Under the pieces are notes generated by a model. It did no database searches, was not told the origin of the DNA, and worked only from the letters and a program-made list of their open reading frames with translations. A stretch of 34,682 nucleotides of DNA from Aquabacterium sp. (lineage in GTDB: Bacteria; Pseudomonadota; Gammaproteobacteria; Burkholderiales; Burkholderiaceae_C). The stretch is taken from contig NZ_JACMNS010000204.1 of NCBI RefSeq assembly GCF_014378415.1, positions 1 to 34,682 of the forward strand, written 5' to 3'. Of the stretch, positions 9,586 through 17,741 are shown piece after piece. The position numbers were made by a program, and so were the translations under genes. How positions within the stretch are numbered: the first letter of the stretch is position 1; each line of letters opens with the position of its first letter.

Positions 9586-10314
9586 TCAGGGCAAGACGAT
9601 GGCCGGATCCTCGATCCAGCACCACTGCCCAGGGGCCAGGTCGGCGGGAATGGTCAACTGGCCAATCCGGCTGCGGTGCAAGGCCTCGACCCGGTTGCCC
9701 ACGGCCGCCACCATGCGCTTGACCTGGTGGTACTTGCCTTGGGTGAGGGACAGGCGCAGGTGCAGTTCGGACACCAGCTCGGCCTGCTCGGCCAGCACGG
9801 GCATCGGGTCGTCGTCCAGCACCACGCCCGTCATCAGGTTCTGGACCTGTTGGTCGGTCATCGGGTGCTTGAGCGTGACCTCGTAGACCTTGGGCACGTT
9901 GTGCTTGGGCGAGGTCAGCTTGTGCAGCAAGGCGCCGTCATCGGTCATCAGCAGCAAGCCAGTCGTGTCTTGGTCCAGTCGGCCCACGGGTTGCAGGCCA
10001 CGGCGGCGCAAGGGCAACGCCAACAGGTTGTGGACGCCGGGCCAGGCGCCGGGCTTGAGCGAGCATTCATAGCCCGAGGGCTTGTTCAGCAGCACCAGCG
10101 CCTTGACGTGCGTGACCCAGGGCTGACCGTCGACCACCATGGCCAAGCGGTCCTCCGGAAAGGCCGCGTCCGGGTCGTTGACCAGTTGGCCCTGCACGCT
10201 GACCAAGTCGTTGAGGATCAGGCCTTCGCACTCGCGGCGGGCGCCGAAGCCCTGGGCGAACAGGATTTGGTCAAGGGGCTGGTGGCCGGCGGGCAAACGG
10301 GGACGTGGGGGCAT
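9586..10314 (-). CDS. RsuA/RluB-family rRNA pseudouridine synthase
   Basis: A 242-residue enzyme that isomerises a uridine in rRNA. The catalytic motif GRLDQDTTGLLL contains the essential Asp at 114, and ALVLLNKPSGYECS and KYHQVKRMVAAVGNRV are further RsuA/RluB/RluE-family blocks. The size and a short N-terminal S4-like region (residues 10-60) fit the 16S rRNA U516 enzyme RsuA, but the exact target cannot be fixed by eye. The start at 10314 (MPPRPRLPAG) is the first ATG; an upstream in-frame TTG at 10410 would add a non-conserved leader that runs into the regulatory region of the divergent gltI. It lies immediately upstream of ribF. Confidence 0.9.
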   Translation of the reverse strand: MPPRPRLPAGHQPLDQILFAQGFGARRECEGLILNDLVSVQGQLVNDPDAAFPEDRLAMVVDGQPWVTHVKALVLLNKPSGYECSLKPGAWPGVHNLLALPLRRRGLQPVGRLDQDTTGLLLMTDDGALLHKLTSPKHNVPKVYEVTLKHPMTDQQVQNLMTGVVLDDDPMPVLAEQAELVSELHLRLSLTQGKYHQVKRMVAAVGNRVEALHRSRIGQLTIPADLAPGQWCWIEDPAIVLP

Positions 10315-10397
10315 GAGGCAAGTTCGAAGCAGGGAAAACGAGCTGTTTTCAGCCCGCCATGATGCCACCGACTCCAGCAAAAGCCCCCACTGCGCTG

Positions 10398-10415
10398 TCC
10401 GTTCGGACAAACGGA
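10398..10415. promoter_or_regulatory. Inverted repeat, possible enhancer site for gltIJKL
   Basis: TCCGTT and AACGGA form a perfect 6+6 bp inverted repeat separated by 6 bp. It lies about 107 bp upstream of the -24 element of the proposed sigma-54 promoter of gltI, a normal distance for an enhancer-binding activator. An overlapping shorter repeat, GTCCG-TT-CGGAC, covers 10397-10408. Binding by an activator is inferred only from geometry. Confidence 0.35.
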
Positions 10416-10521
10416 TGGACCACGGGCGTCAAATCCGGAAATCCGCACCCCTGTCGCCAATCTGTGTTTTTTTTCACTTCAAATTCAAGCATTTCGCTGC
10501 AATAACTTGTCTGAATGTTGT

Positions 10522-10537
10522 TGGCACGCGATCTGCG
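10522..10537 (+). promoter_or_regulatory. Candidate sigma-54 (-24/-12) promoter of gltIJKL
   Basis: TGGCACG at 10522-10528 is an exact match to the -24 element. After four bases comes CTGCG, against TTGCW for the -12 element. The invariant GG (10523-10524) and GC (10535-10536) have the required 10-bp spacing. A start of transcription near 10548 would leave a leader of about 65 nt before the gltI ATG at 10613. The intergenic region 10315-10612 holds nothing else gene-like; it has an eight-T run near 10468 and is AT-richer than its surroundings. Confidence 0.6.
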
Positions 10538-10612
10538 ATCACGGAAAGTACTTCTCTGACGAGGGCGCCGGCCTCACGATGGCGCCATCACCAACATAGC
10601 AAGGGTCCCCCC

Positions 10613-11512
10613 ATGACGAACAAGCTTCTTCGCGCCACGGTCTTGAACGTGTGCCTGGCCTCGGTGGCCTTGACGGCGGCCGCGCAGTCCTCGCCCACCC
10701 TGAAGAAGATCACAGAAAACGGCACGATCGGCCTGGGGCACCGCGAGTCGTCGATCCCTTTCTCTTATTACGACGACAAGCAGCAGGTGGTGGGCTACTC
10801 GCACGAGCTGATGCTCAAGGTGGTCGAGGCCATCAAGGCCGACCTGAAAAAACCGTCGCTGGCGATCAAACTGGTGCCCGTGACCTCGCAGAACCGCATC
10901 CCGCTGGTGATCAACGGCACGGTGGACCTGGAGTGCGGCTCGACCACCAACAACAAGGAACGCGCCAAGCAGGTCGCCTTCTCGACCTCGATTTTCATTG
11001 TGGGCACGCGGTTGATGACGCGCAAGGATTCGGGCATCAAGGATTTTGCCGACCTGAAGGGCAAGAACGTGGTGGTCACCGCCGGCACCACGTCCGAGCG
11101 GCTGCTGCGCAAGTTCAACGAAGCATCCAAATCGGGCATGAGCATCATCTCGGCCAAAGACCATGGCGAATCGTTCCTGACGCTGGAAACCGGCCGCGCT
11201 GCCGCCTTCATGCTGGACGATGCCCTGCTGTACGGCGAAAAGGCCAAAGCCAAAAAAGCCGACGACTGGGCGGTCGTGGGCAAGCCCATGTCCTTTGAGC
11301 CCTACGGCTGCATGATGCGCAAGGGCGACCCAGCCTTCAAGAAGCTGGTCGACGAGGCCCTGACCAAGGCCATGGTGTCGGGTGAGGCGGCCAAGATCTA
11401 CGCCAAGTGGTTCCAGCAGCCCATTCCGCCCAAGGGCCTGAACCTGAACTGGCCTTTGTCAGACACGAATGCCGCGCTGTTCAAGGCACCCACCGACAAA
11501 ACGATGGACTGA
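10613..11512 (+). CDS. gltI: Amino acid ABC transporter substrate-binding protein (glutamate/aspartate type)
   Basis: Periplasmic receptor of 299 residues that captures an amino acid, most likely glutamate or aspartate, for the GltJKL importer. It has a signal peptide (MTNKLLRAT, then a hydrophobic core, cleavage near AAAQSS at about residue 24) and the solute-binding family 3 fold. The core of the ligand-binding lobes is seen in GTVDLECGSTTNNKERAKQV and in KGKNVVVTAGTTSERLL, both strongly GltI-like. The ATG at 10613 follows AAGGG by a few bases; the longer open frame upstream is not coding, as it overlaps the promoter. It is the first gene of gltIJKL; the 187 nt after it hold no clear gene or strong terminator. 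Confidence 0.94.
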   Translation: MTNKLLRATVLNVCLASVALTAAAQSSPTLKKITENGTIGLGHRESSIPFSYYDDKQQVVGYSHELMLKVVEAIKADLKKPSLAIKLVPVTSQNRIPLVINGTVDLECGSTTNNKERAKQVAFSTSIFIVGTRLMTRKDSGIKDFADLKGKNVVVTAGTTSERLLRKFNEASKSGMSIISAKDHGESFLTLETGRAAAFMLDDALLYGEKAKAKKADDWAVVGKPMSFEPYGCMMRKGDPAFKKLVDEALTKAMVSGEAAKIYAKWFQQPIPPKGLNLNWPLSDTNAALFKAPTDKTMD

Positions 11513-11699
11513 GCACCCCACAGGCGCCGGCGCTTCGGCCGCCAACAGCGGGCCGACAACCCGGGCGGTATGGCAGCACCGCCTCGCCATGTCCCCTGGG
11601 TTACACCCCCCCCTTGACCACGCGCACGAAGCTGTACGCTTTCGCCACGCCATCAAGCATGAGCTGAACCTGTTTTGAACACACCCTCACGGAGTCGAC

Positions 11700-12437
11700 A
11701 TGGCCTACCAATGGAACTGGGCGGTTTTTTCACAAGAGACCGCCATGGGAGATGGCAGCACCTACTGGAGCTGGACGTTGTCGGGCCTGCAGGTCACCAT
11801 CACCTTGTCCTTGAGCGCCTGGGTACTGGCCCTGGTGCTGGGCTCCTTGATGGGGGTGCTTCGAACCTCACCCGTCAAATGGATGTCGCGGCTGGCCACC
11901 GCTTATGTCGAAGTGCTGCGCAACATCCCGCTGCTGGTGCAGTTGTTCATCTGGTATTTCATCGTGCCGGAGTTGCTGCCAGTGTCTTGGGGCAATGCGA
12001 TCAAGCAGTTGCCGCCGGTCGCGCAGCAGTTCGGCGCGGCCTTCATCTGCTTGGGGCTGTTCACCAGCGCCCGCGTGTGTGAGCAGGTGCGCTCGGGCAT
12101 CTTGAGCCTGCCGGTGGGCCAGACGCGCGCCGGCCTGGCCCTGGGCCTGACGCTGCCGCAGACCTACCGCCACGTGCTCTTGCCGATGGCATTCAGGCTG
12201 GTCGTGCCGCCGCTCACGTCCGAGTTCCTGAACATCTTCAAGAACTCGGCGGTGTGCTCGACCATCGGCTTGCTGGAGTTGGCCGCGCAAGGTCGGCAAC
12301 TGGTGGACTACACCGCACAACCGTATGAATCCTTCATCGCCGTGACCTTGATGTATGTGCTCATCAACGTCGTCGTGATGGCCTTGATGCATCAACTGGA
12401 ACGCAAGGTCAAAGTGCCTGGCTACCTCGGATCCTGA
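11700..12437 (+). CDS. gltJ: Glutamate/aspartate ABC transporter permease GltJ
   Basis: One of two inner-membrane subunits that form the amino-acid channel. It has 245 residues with about five membrane helices. The EAA loop that docks onto the ATPase is in the [20 protein letters not shown] region (about residues 146-165). The N-terminal [10 protein letters not shown] stretch followed by a Tyr/Trp-rich segment is characteristic of GltJ within the HisMQ/GltJK permease family. GGAG lies upstream of the ATG. It is followed by gltK after 11 nt. The assignment to glutamate/aspartate rather than another polar amino acid rests on resemblance to GltI and GltJ and on gene order. Confidence 0.93.
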   Translation: MAYQWNWAVFSQETAMGDGSTYWSWTLSGLQVTITLSLSAWVLALVLGSLMGVLRTSPVKWMSRLATAYVEVLRNIPLLVQLFIWYFIVPELLPVSWGNAIKQLPPVAQQFGAAFICLGLFTSARVCEQVRSGILSLPVGQTRAGLALGLTLPQTYRHVLLPMAFRLVVPPLTSEFLNIFKNSAVCSTIGLLELAAQGRQLVDYTAQPYESFIAVTLMYVLINVVVMALMHQLERKVKVPGYLGS

Positions 12438-12448
12438 AAGGCACCACC

Positions 12449-13132
12449 ATGGCTTACGAATTCGATTGGTCCTCCATCCCCAACGCCCTGCCTTTCCTGG
12501 CGCAAGGGCTGGTGGTGTCGCTGGAAATCACGGCCACCGCGCTGGTGGTGGGCATGGTGTGGGGCACCGTGCTGGCGATGATGCGCCTGTCATCCTCAGC
12601 ACCGCTGCGCTGGTTCGCGGCAGGCTATGTGAACCTGTTCCGCGCGGTGCCGCTGGTGATGGTGCTGCTGTGGTTCTTCCTTTTGGTGCCGCAGTTGCTC
12701 ACCGGTTTTTTCAGGCTCGATGCGGGCACCGATGTGCGCATGGCATCCGCCCTGGTGGGCTTTGCGCTGTTCGAGTCGGCCTACTACGCCGAGATCATCC
12801 GGGCCGGCATCCAGAGCGTGTCCAAGGGGCAAATGGCAGCGGCCTCGGCCTTGGGCCTGAGCTATGGCCAGGCCATGCGCCTGGTCATCCTGCCGCAGGC
12901 CCTGCGCAACATGGTGCCCTTGCTGCTGACACAAGCCATCGTGCTGTTCCAGGACACCTCGCTGGTCTATGTGTCGTCCCTGGCTGATTTCTTCGGCACG
13001 GCCTACAAAGTGGGCGACCGCGATGGCCGCCTGGTCGAGTTGCTGCTCTTTGCTGGCGCCGTCTACTTCGTGCTGTGCTTCAGCCTGTCGCAGATGGTGC
13101 AGTACCTGCAGCGGCGCATGGCCCACGCCTGA
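12449..13132 (+). CDS. gltK: Glutamate/aspartate ABC transporter permease GltK
   Basis: The second membrane subunit of the importer, with 227 residues and about five helices. The N-terminal [20 protein letters not shown] is typical of GltK, and the EAA loop is [20 protein letters not shown] (about residues 132-151). It begins 11 nt after gltJ with an AAGG site and is followed by gltL after 41 nt. It pairs with GltJ to form the transmembrane channel. Confidence 0.94.
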   Translation: MAYEFDWSSIPNALPFLAQGLVVSLEITATALVVGMVWGTVLAMMRLSSSAPLRWFAAGYVNLFRAVPLVMVLLWFFLLVPQLLTGFFRLDAGTDVRMASALVGFALFESAYYAEIIRAGIQSVSKGQMAAASALGLSYGQAMRLVILPQALRNMVPLLLTQAIVLFQDTSLVYVSSLADFFGTAYKVGDRDGRLVELLLFAGAVYFVLCFSLSQMVQYLQRRMAHA

Positions 13133-13173
13133 ACCCATCATTGATCTGACAACCTCATCGAAAACCATCCTCC

Positions 13174-13902
13174 ATGATCCAGATCGACAACATCTCCAAG
13201 CACTACGGTGCTTTCCAAGTTCTGACCGACTGCACCACCCAGGTGGCCAAGGGCGAAGTGGTGGTGGTGTGCGGCCCTTCGGGGTCGGGCAAATCCACCC
13301 TCATCAAGTGCGTCAACGGGCTGGAGCCTTTTCAGGCCGGCCGAATCCTGGTGGACGGCACCTCGGTGGGCGACCCCAAGACCAACCTGTCCAAGCTGCG
13401 CAGCCGCGTGGGAATGGTGTTTCAGCACTTCGAGCTGTTCCCGCACCTGAGCATCATCGACAACCTCACGCTGGCCCAAACCAAGGTACTGGGGCGCAGC
13501 AAGGACGAGGCGCTGGACAAGGGCATGAAGCTGCTCGACCGCGTCGGCCTGAAAGCACACGCGGCCAAGTCGCCCGGCCAGTTGTCGGGCGGCCAGCAAC
13601 AGCGCGTGGCCATTGCCCGGGCCCTGAGCATGGACCCCATCGTGATGCTGTTCGACGAACCGACCTCGGCCCTCGACCCTGAAATGGTGGGCGAGGTGCT
13701 GGACGTGATGGTTGAACTGGCGCACGAAGGCATGACCATGATGTGCGTGACCCACGAGATGGGTTTCGCGCGCAAGGTGGCCAACCGCGTCGTCTTCATG
13801 GACGCCGGCAGGGTGGTGGAAGACCGCGCCAAGGACGCCTTTTTCGACCACCCTGAATCACCCCGAGCCCAGCAGTTTTTGGCCAAGATCCTCAACCATT
13901 GA
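13174..13902 (+). CDS. gltL: Glutamate/aspartate ABC transporter ATP-binding protein
   Basis: Cytoplasmic ATPase of the importer, 242 residues. Walker A is GPSGSGKS at 34-41, the Q-loop is in MVFQHFELFPH (81-91), the ABC signature is LSGGQ at 137-141, Walker B is IVMLFDEP at 156-163, and the switch His is in CVTHEMGFA. All key residues are intact. It closes the gltIJKL operon. The 156 nt that follow, before the convergent acyl-CoA dehydrogenase gene, carry a small CCATG-AG-CATGG inverted repeat but no convincing terminator. Confidence 0.96.
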   Translation: MIQIDNISKHYGAFQVLTDCTTQVAKGEVVVVCGPSGSGKSTLIKCVNGLEPFQAGRILVDGTSVGDPKTNLSKLRSRVGMVFQHFELFPHLSIIDNLTLAQTKVLGRSKDEALDKGMKLLDRVGLKAHAAKSPGQLSGGQQQRVAIARALSMDPIVMLFDEPTSALDPEMVGEVLDVMVELAHEGMTMMCVTHEMGFARKVANRVVFMDAGRVVEDRAKDAFFDHPESPRAQQFLAKILNH

Positions 13903-14058
13903 ACGCGTGTTCCATGAGCATGGCGCCAAGGTCGTGGCTGTGAGGATGTGGGCGGCACCTCGACCCGCATGCTTTGCAGCACCCCCTGAATCGCGGCCAG
14001 CACGCGGGTGCTGAAAGCCCGGGCGATGTGCGCCAACGACACCGAGCCGTTCTAGGCG

Positions 14059-15246
14059 TCAGGCGAAGACGCCGGCCGTGTTTTCCATGCGGCGGGACAC
14101 TTCACCCAGGTGGTGCAAGGTGTCGCCCATGGTCAACTCGATCGTGGTCAGGCGCTTGACGTAGTGCCCCACGCTGTACTCGTCAGTCACGCCGATGCCG
14201 CCATGCAACTGGATGGCCTGCTGGCCCACGAAGCGCATCGACTGCCCCAGTTGCACTTTGGCCTGCGACAAGGCCCGGCGGCGTTCGGCCACGGGCGCGG
14301 TCAGCTTGAGCGTGGCGTAGTAACTCATGGAGCGGGCCAGCTCCAACTGCATCTTCATGTCGGCCACGCGGTGGCGCAAGGCCTGGAAGCTGGCGATGAC
14401 CACGCCAAACTGCTTGCGCGTGTTCAGGTAATCCACCGTGATGGCCAGCAATTGCTCCATGGCACCAACCGCCTCGGCGCACAGCGCGGCAATGCCGATG
14501 TCGGTGGCGTGTTCGAGCACGGCGTAGCCGCCCAGCGGATGCGCGCCCTGGCTGAGCGCGGGCACCAGCAAGGTCGATGGCGACTGCGTCAAAGTGAGTT
14601 CAGCAGCGCGGCTGCCATCTTGCAATGGATGCGGCTGCACGCGCACGCCCGCCGCCCCGCGTTCGACCAGGAACAGGCCGATGCCGGCGTGATCATCGAC
14701 GGCCCCGGTCACACGCGCCGGCACGATGTAAGCCTCGGCCACGCCGTCATCCAACCCGCCCACGGGCACCAGGCTCTTGCTGCCGTTCAGCACCCAGGTT
14801 TCGCCTTGGGCTTGCGCGGTGGTGGTGACGTGGTCCAGGCGGTAGCGCGCCTTGCGCTCTTGATGCGCCAAAGCCAGGCGCGCGCGGCCTTCGGCAATGC
14901 GCGGCAGCCATTGGGCTTGCACGGCAGCAGGCACATGGTCGCGCAACACGGCCACGCCCATCAGGGCCACGGCCGCATAAGGCGCCAGCACCAGGCCACG
15001 GCCCAGCTCTTCCATCACCACCATGGCCTCAACGGGGCCCATGTCCATGCCGCCATGATCGCCTGGCACCGCCAAGCCCAGCAGGCCCAGGTCGGCCAGC
15101 GATTGCCACACCTCTTTTGAATACCCGCCTTGTTGGCCACCCGCCTTGACGATGCCGCGCCGTCGCTCGAAATCGAAATCTTTGCTCACCCATTTTTGCA
15201 CCGCGTCGCGCAACTGTGCCTGGTCGTCGTTGAAGTCGAAATCCAT
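14059..15246 (-). CDS. Acyl-CoA dehydrogenase, small-subunit-like (PimD/heteromeric type)
   Basis: A 395-residue flavoprotein of the acyl-CoA dehydrogenase family. It has the N-terminal helical domain (MDFDFNDDQAQLRDAVQKWV), a divergent middle domain, and the C-terminal helical domain with TRKQFGVVIASFQALRHRVA and QLHGGIGVTDEYSVGHY. The classical catalytic Glu position of the YEG motif is occupied by HGG, as is usual in partner subunits of heteromeric enzymes such as pimeloyl-CoA dehydrogenase small subunit. A good AGGAG precedes the ATG. It starts 27 nt after the large-subunit gene, so the two are probably one enzyme. The substrate, a dicarboxylyl-, aromatic- or steroid-type acyl-CoA, cannot be told from the sequence. 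Confidence 0.85.
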   Translation of the reverse strand: MDFDFNDDQAQLRDAVQKWVSKDFDFERRRGIVKAGGQQGGYSKEVWQSLADLGLLGLAVPGDHGGMDMGPVEAMVVMEELGRGLVLAPYAAVALMGVAVLRDHVPAAVQAQWLPRIAEGRARLALAHQERKARYRLDHVTTTAQAQGETWVLNGSKSLVPVGGLDDGVAEAYIVPARVTGAVDDHAGIGLFLVERGAAGVRVQPHPLQDGSRAAELTLTQSPSTLLVPALSQGAHPLGGYAVLEHATDIGIAALCAEAVGAMEQLLAITVDYLNTRKQFGVVIASFQALRHRVADMKMQLELARSMSYYATLKLTAPVAERRRALSQAKVQLGQSMRFVGQQAIQLHGGIGVTDEYSVGHYVKRLTTIELTMGDTLHHLGEVSRRMENTAGVFA

Positions 15247-15273
15247 GGTGGTCTCCTAGTCTGGGGCAGGTGC

Positions 15274-16473
15274 TCAGCCCAGCAGGGTCTGGGCCACGAT
15301 GTTGCGCTGGACTTCGTTGGAGCCCCCGTAGATCGTGGTCTTGCGGTAGTTGAAGTAATTGGCGGCCAGTGGCGCGGCGTGCAATGCGCCACCGGGGAAT
15401 CCGCCCGCGAAGTACTGGTCACCTTGCCAGCCGGCCTCCATGGCCTCGAACAAAAACGGCACGGCATAGGGGCCGGCGGCCAGCATCATCAGCTCGGTGT
15501 AGCGCTGCTGGATCTCGCTGCCTCGGATCTTGAGCAAGCCTGCCACCTCCAGGGCGCTCTTGCCACCTTTCTCGGCACCGAGCACGCGCAGCACCATCAT
15601 CTCCAGCGCCACGATGTCGACCTCTAGCAAGGCGATCTGGTCGCGAAAACGCACGTCGTCGTAGACGCCTTCGGTGACCGCGATGCGCTTGAGGCGTTCC
15701 AGCTCACGCTTGGCCCGGTTCACATCGGCGATGTTGGTGCGCTCGTGAGCCAGCAGGTATTTGGCGTAGGTCCAGCCCTGGTTCTCCTGGCCCACCAGGT
15801 TCTCGATTGGCACCTCGACGTTGTCGAAGAACACCTCGTTGACCTCGTGCTCGCCATCAATGGTGATGATGGGCCGCACCGTCACGCCAGGCGATGTCAT
15901 GTCAATCAGCAAAAATGAAATGCCGGCTTGCGGCTTGCCCTCGAAATTGGTGCGCACCAGGCAGAAGATCCAGTCGCCATGCTGGCCCAGCGTGGTCCAG
16001 GTCTTCTGGCCATTGACGATGAACTGGTCGCCTTTGCGATCGGCGCGGGTCTTGACCGAGGCCAGGTCTGAGCCCGAACCCGGCTCGCTGTAGCCCTGGC
16101 TCCACCACACATCGCCGCTCATGATGCCGGGCAGGAAACGCTGGTGCTGCTCGGGCGTGCCAAAGGCCATGATGACGGGCGCCACCATCACGGGGCCAAA
16201 GGGCACCACGCGTGGCGCACCGGCCAAGGCGCACTCTTCTTCAAATATGTGGCGCTGCACGGCGTTCCAGCCCGGGCCGCCAAACTCTTTGGGCCAGGCC
16301 CAGCCATGCCAGCCTTTGGCGCCCAAGATGCGCGCCCAACCCTGCTGGTCGGCCTTGTCCAGCCGCAAGGCGTTGTGAACCTTGTGCGAGATGTGGGCCG
16401 GCAGATTGGCGCGCACCCAGGCGCGCACCTCGTCGCGGAAGGCCCGCTCTTCAGGCGTGAAATTCAGGTCCAT
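15274..16473 (-). CDS. Acyl-CoA dehydrogenase, large-subunit-like (PimC/heteromeric type)
   Basis: A 399-residue acyl-CoA dehydrogenase. The FAD-binding middle domain shows WWSQGYSEPGSGSDLAS (123-139) and KTWTTLGQHGDW (157-168), and the C-terminus ends YGGSNEVQRNIVAQTLLG. The usual catalytic Glu of YEGTNE is Gly here, but LAHERTNIAD at 241-250 offers E244 at the position used by isovaleryl-type enzymes, so activity is likely. It most resembles the pimeloyl-CoA dehydrogenase large subunit type. The ATG at 16473 is preceded by GGAGGG; a TTG two codons upstream is not needed. It is the first of the two-subunit pair. Confidence 0.87.
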   Translation of the reverse strand: MDLNFTPEERAFRDEVRAWVRANLPAHISHKVHNALRLDKADQQGWARILGAKGWHGWAWPKEFGGPGWNAVQRHIFEEECALAGAPRVVPFGPVMVAPVIMAFGTPEQHQRFLPGIMSGDVWWSQGYSEPGSGSDLASVKTRADRKGDQFIVNGQKTWTTLGQHGDWIFCLVRTNFEGKPQAGISFLLIDMTSPGVTVRPIITIDGEHEVNEVFFDNVEVPIENLVGQENQGWTYAKYLLAHERTNIADVNRAKRELERLKRIAVTEGVYDDVRFRDQIALLEVDIVALEMMVLRVLGAEKGGKSALEVAGLLKIRGSEIQQRYTELMMLAAGPYAVPFLFEAMEAGWQGDQYFAGGFPGGALHAAPLAANYFNYRKTTIYGGSNEVQRNIVAQTLLG

Positions 16474-16501
16474 GGGCAAGCCCTCCGGCTCAGTTCAGGG
16501 T

Positions 16502-17161
16502 TCAGTACCGCTTGGTCAGCGTCAGGGTGTCGTTGTCCCGCTTCATCTGAAAGCGTGACAGAAAACTGTTGCCCAACAAAATGTAGGGCATGGATTGAGG
16601 CAACACCGCTGCATCCACATTGAAGATTTCCACATCCTGGATGCGCACGCTGGCCAGCTTGACGCCGTAACCCGTGACGATGCCATTGGCCGTGCTGCCT
16701 TGAAAACGTTCGCCATCCTGGTATTTGATGCCCATGCGCTGGGCCTCGGCCACACCCATGGCGATGGTCGTGGCGCCGGTGTCCACCATGAACTGCGTCG
16801 CCCTGCCATTGATCGTGCCCTGCGACATGAAATGCCCGCCCGACGCCGCCGACAGCACGATCTGCGTACCCGTGCCGCCACCGCCCGAGCCGCCCACACT
16901 GATCGGCGCGCCGCCCAACAACACGGTCTGGCGCACGCCCTTCAGCTCGATCACGGTCTTGTCACCATTGACACTGATCACCTTGACGCCCTTGAAGGTG
17001 TCACCCACCCCCACGGCCTTGGGCGGGCTGCCATCCACCACCAGCAAAGCCTTGCTGCCCATCCCACCGGTCATGGCCACGCTCTGCGCCTGGGCCGTTG
17101 ACGCCCAGGTGAGCGCGATCAAGGCAGACACGGCCAGAACATGGCGCAAAGACACAAACAT
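16502..17161 (-). CDS. Retropepsin-like aspartic protease, TIGR02281/clan AA type, secreted
   Basis: A 219-residue exported protein. Signal peptide at about residues 1-26 (MFVSLRHVLAVSALIALTWA, then AQA cleavage). The N-terminal half, about 30-90, is a PilP/GspC-like small domain (KVISVNGDKTVIELKG), followed by a Gly-rich linker (90-98) and a single retropepsin domain with the catalytic DTG at 127-129 (FMVDTGATTIAM). Only one Asp motif is present, so it would work as a homodimer. The start at 17161 was chosen because it places the signal peptide at the N-terminus; the open frame extends 27 residues further. It lies 28 nt upstream of the acyl-CoA dehydrogenase genes, but no functional link is evident. 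Confidence 0.85.
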   Translation of the reverse strand: MFVSLRHVLAVSALIALTWASTAQAQSVAMTGGMGSKALLVVDGSPPKAVGVGDTFKGVKVISVNGDKTVIELKGVRQTVLLGGAPISVGGSGGGGTGTQIVLSAASGGHFMSQGTINGRATQFMVDTGATTIAMGVAEAQRMGIKYQDGERFQGSTANGIVTGYGVKLASVRIQDVEIFNVDAAVLPQSMPYILLGNSFLSRFQMKRDNDTLTLTKRY

Positions 17162-17172
17162 GGTGGTCGGGG

Positions 17173-17223
17173 TGGTCAAAAAATGTCTCCCTGTGGGCGG
17201 TGCGGCCGCCCTGGTCAAAAAAT
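17173..17223. repeat. 12-bp direct repeat flanking a hairpin after yajQ
   Basis: TGGTCAAAAAAT occurs at 17173-17184 and again at 17212-17223, with a GC-rich inverted repeat between the copies. The second copy ends at the first base of the yajQ stop codon. It may be a local duplication. Confidence 0.5.
17195..17211 (-). terminator. Possible terminator hairpin downstream of yajQ
   Basis: GGGCGG and CCGCCC pair perfectly around a 5-nt loop, 11 nt past the yajQ stop in the direction of yajQ transcription. A run of six T follows on that strand, but about 11 nt after the stem, further than in a standard intrinsic terminator. It may instead slow read-through into the protease gene. Confidence 0.35.
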
Positions 17224-17708
17224 CAGTCGCGGAAATTGTCAAATGACAAAGGCGCCTCGGTGATGTCCTTGCGGATCAGTGCCATCGCCGCCTGCAAATC
17301 ATCGCGCTTGGTGCCTTGTACCCGAATGCTGTCGCCCTGGATGCTGGACGTCACCTTGATCTTGCTGTCTTTGAGCAGTTTGTTGATTTTCTTGGCCAAT
17401 TCGGCCTCAATGCCGGCCTTGACGGTGATAACTTGCTTGACTTTATCCCCGCCTATTTTTTCAGGCTTGCCCACGTCCAGGAAACGAGCATCCACGTTGC
17501 GCTTGCTCATCTTGAGCGTCAAAACGTCGCGCACCTGGTCGAGCTGGAAATCGCTGTCGCCGAACACGGTGATCTCTTTTTCCTTGATCTCGATCTTGGC
17601 GCTGGTGCCCTTGAAATCGAAACGTGTGACGATTTCTTTGGTGGTCTGATCGACGGCATTGCGCACTTCAACCAGGTTGGGATCTAAAACGGTGTCAAAA
17701 CTGGGCAT
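17223..17708 (-). CDS. yajQ: YajQ family cyclic-di-GMP/nucleotide-binding protein
   Basis: A 161-residue cytoplasmic protein of the DUF520/YajQ family. It begins [21 protein letters not shown] and carries [16 protein letters not shown] and the C-terminal [13 protein letters not shown] blocks of the family, all at normal positions. Members bind nucleotides, and in Xanthomonas a homologue binds cyclic di-GMP and works with a transcription factor; the role here is unknown. The ATG at 17708 has AGGAGA just upstream, better than the extended frame from 17747. It diverges from murB with 33 nt between the start codons, so their promoters must overlap each other or the genes. Confidence 0.94.
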   Translation of the reverse strand: MPSFDTVLDPNLVEVRNAVDQTTKEIVTRFDFKGTSAKIEIKEKEITVFGDSDFQLDQVRDVLTLKMSKRNVDARFLDVGKPEKIGGDKVKQVITVKAGIEAELAKKINKLLKDSKIKVTSSIQGDSIRVQGTKRDDLQAAMALIRKDITEAPLSFDNFRD

Positions 17709-17741
17709 GAAAAGTCTCCTGTGGTCTGCGAAAATTCTGCC

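Noticed and set aside
11513-11699. Hairpin or REP-like element between gltI and gltJ
   Set aside because: Only a 4-bp CGGC/GCCG stem could be drawn in this GC-rich spacer, which is expected by chance.
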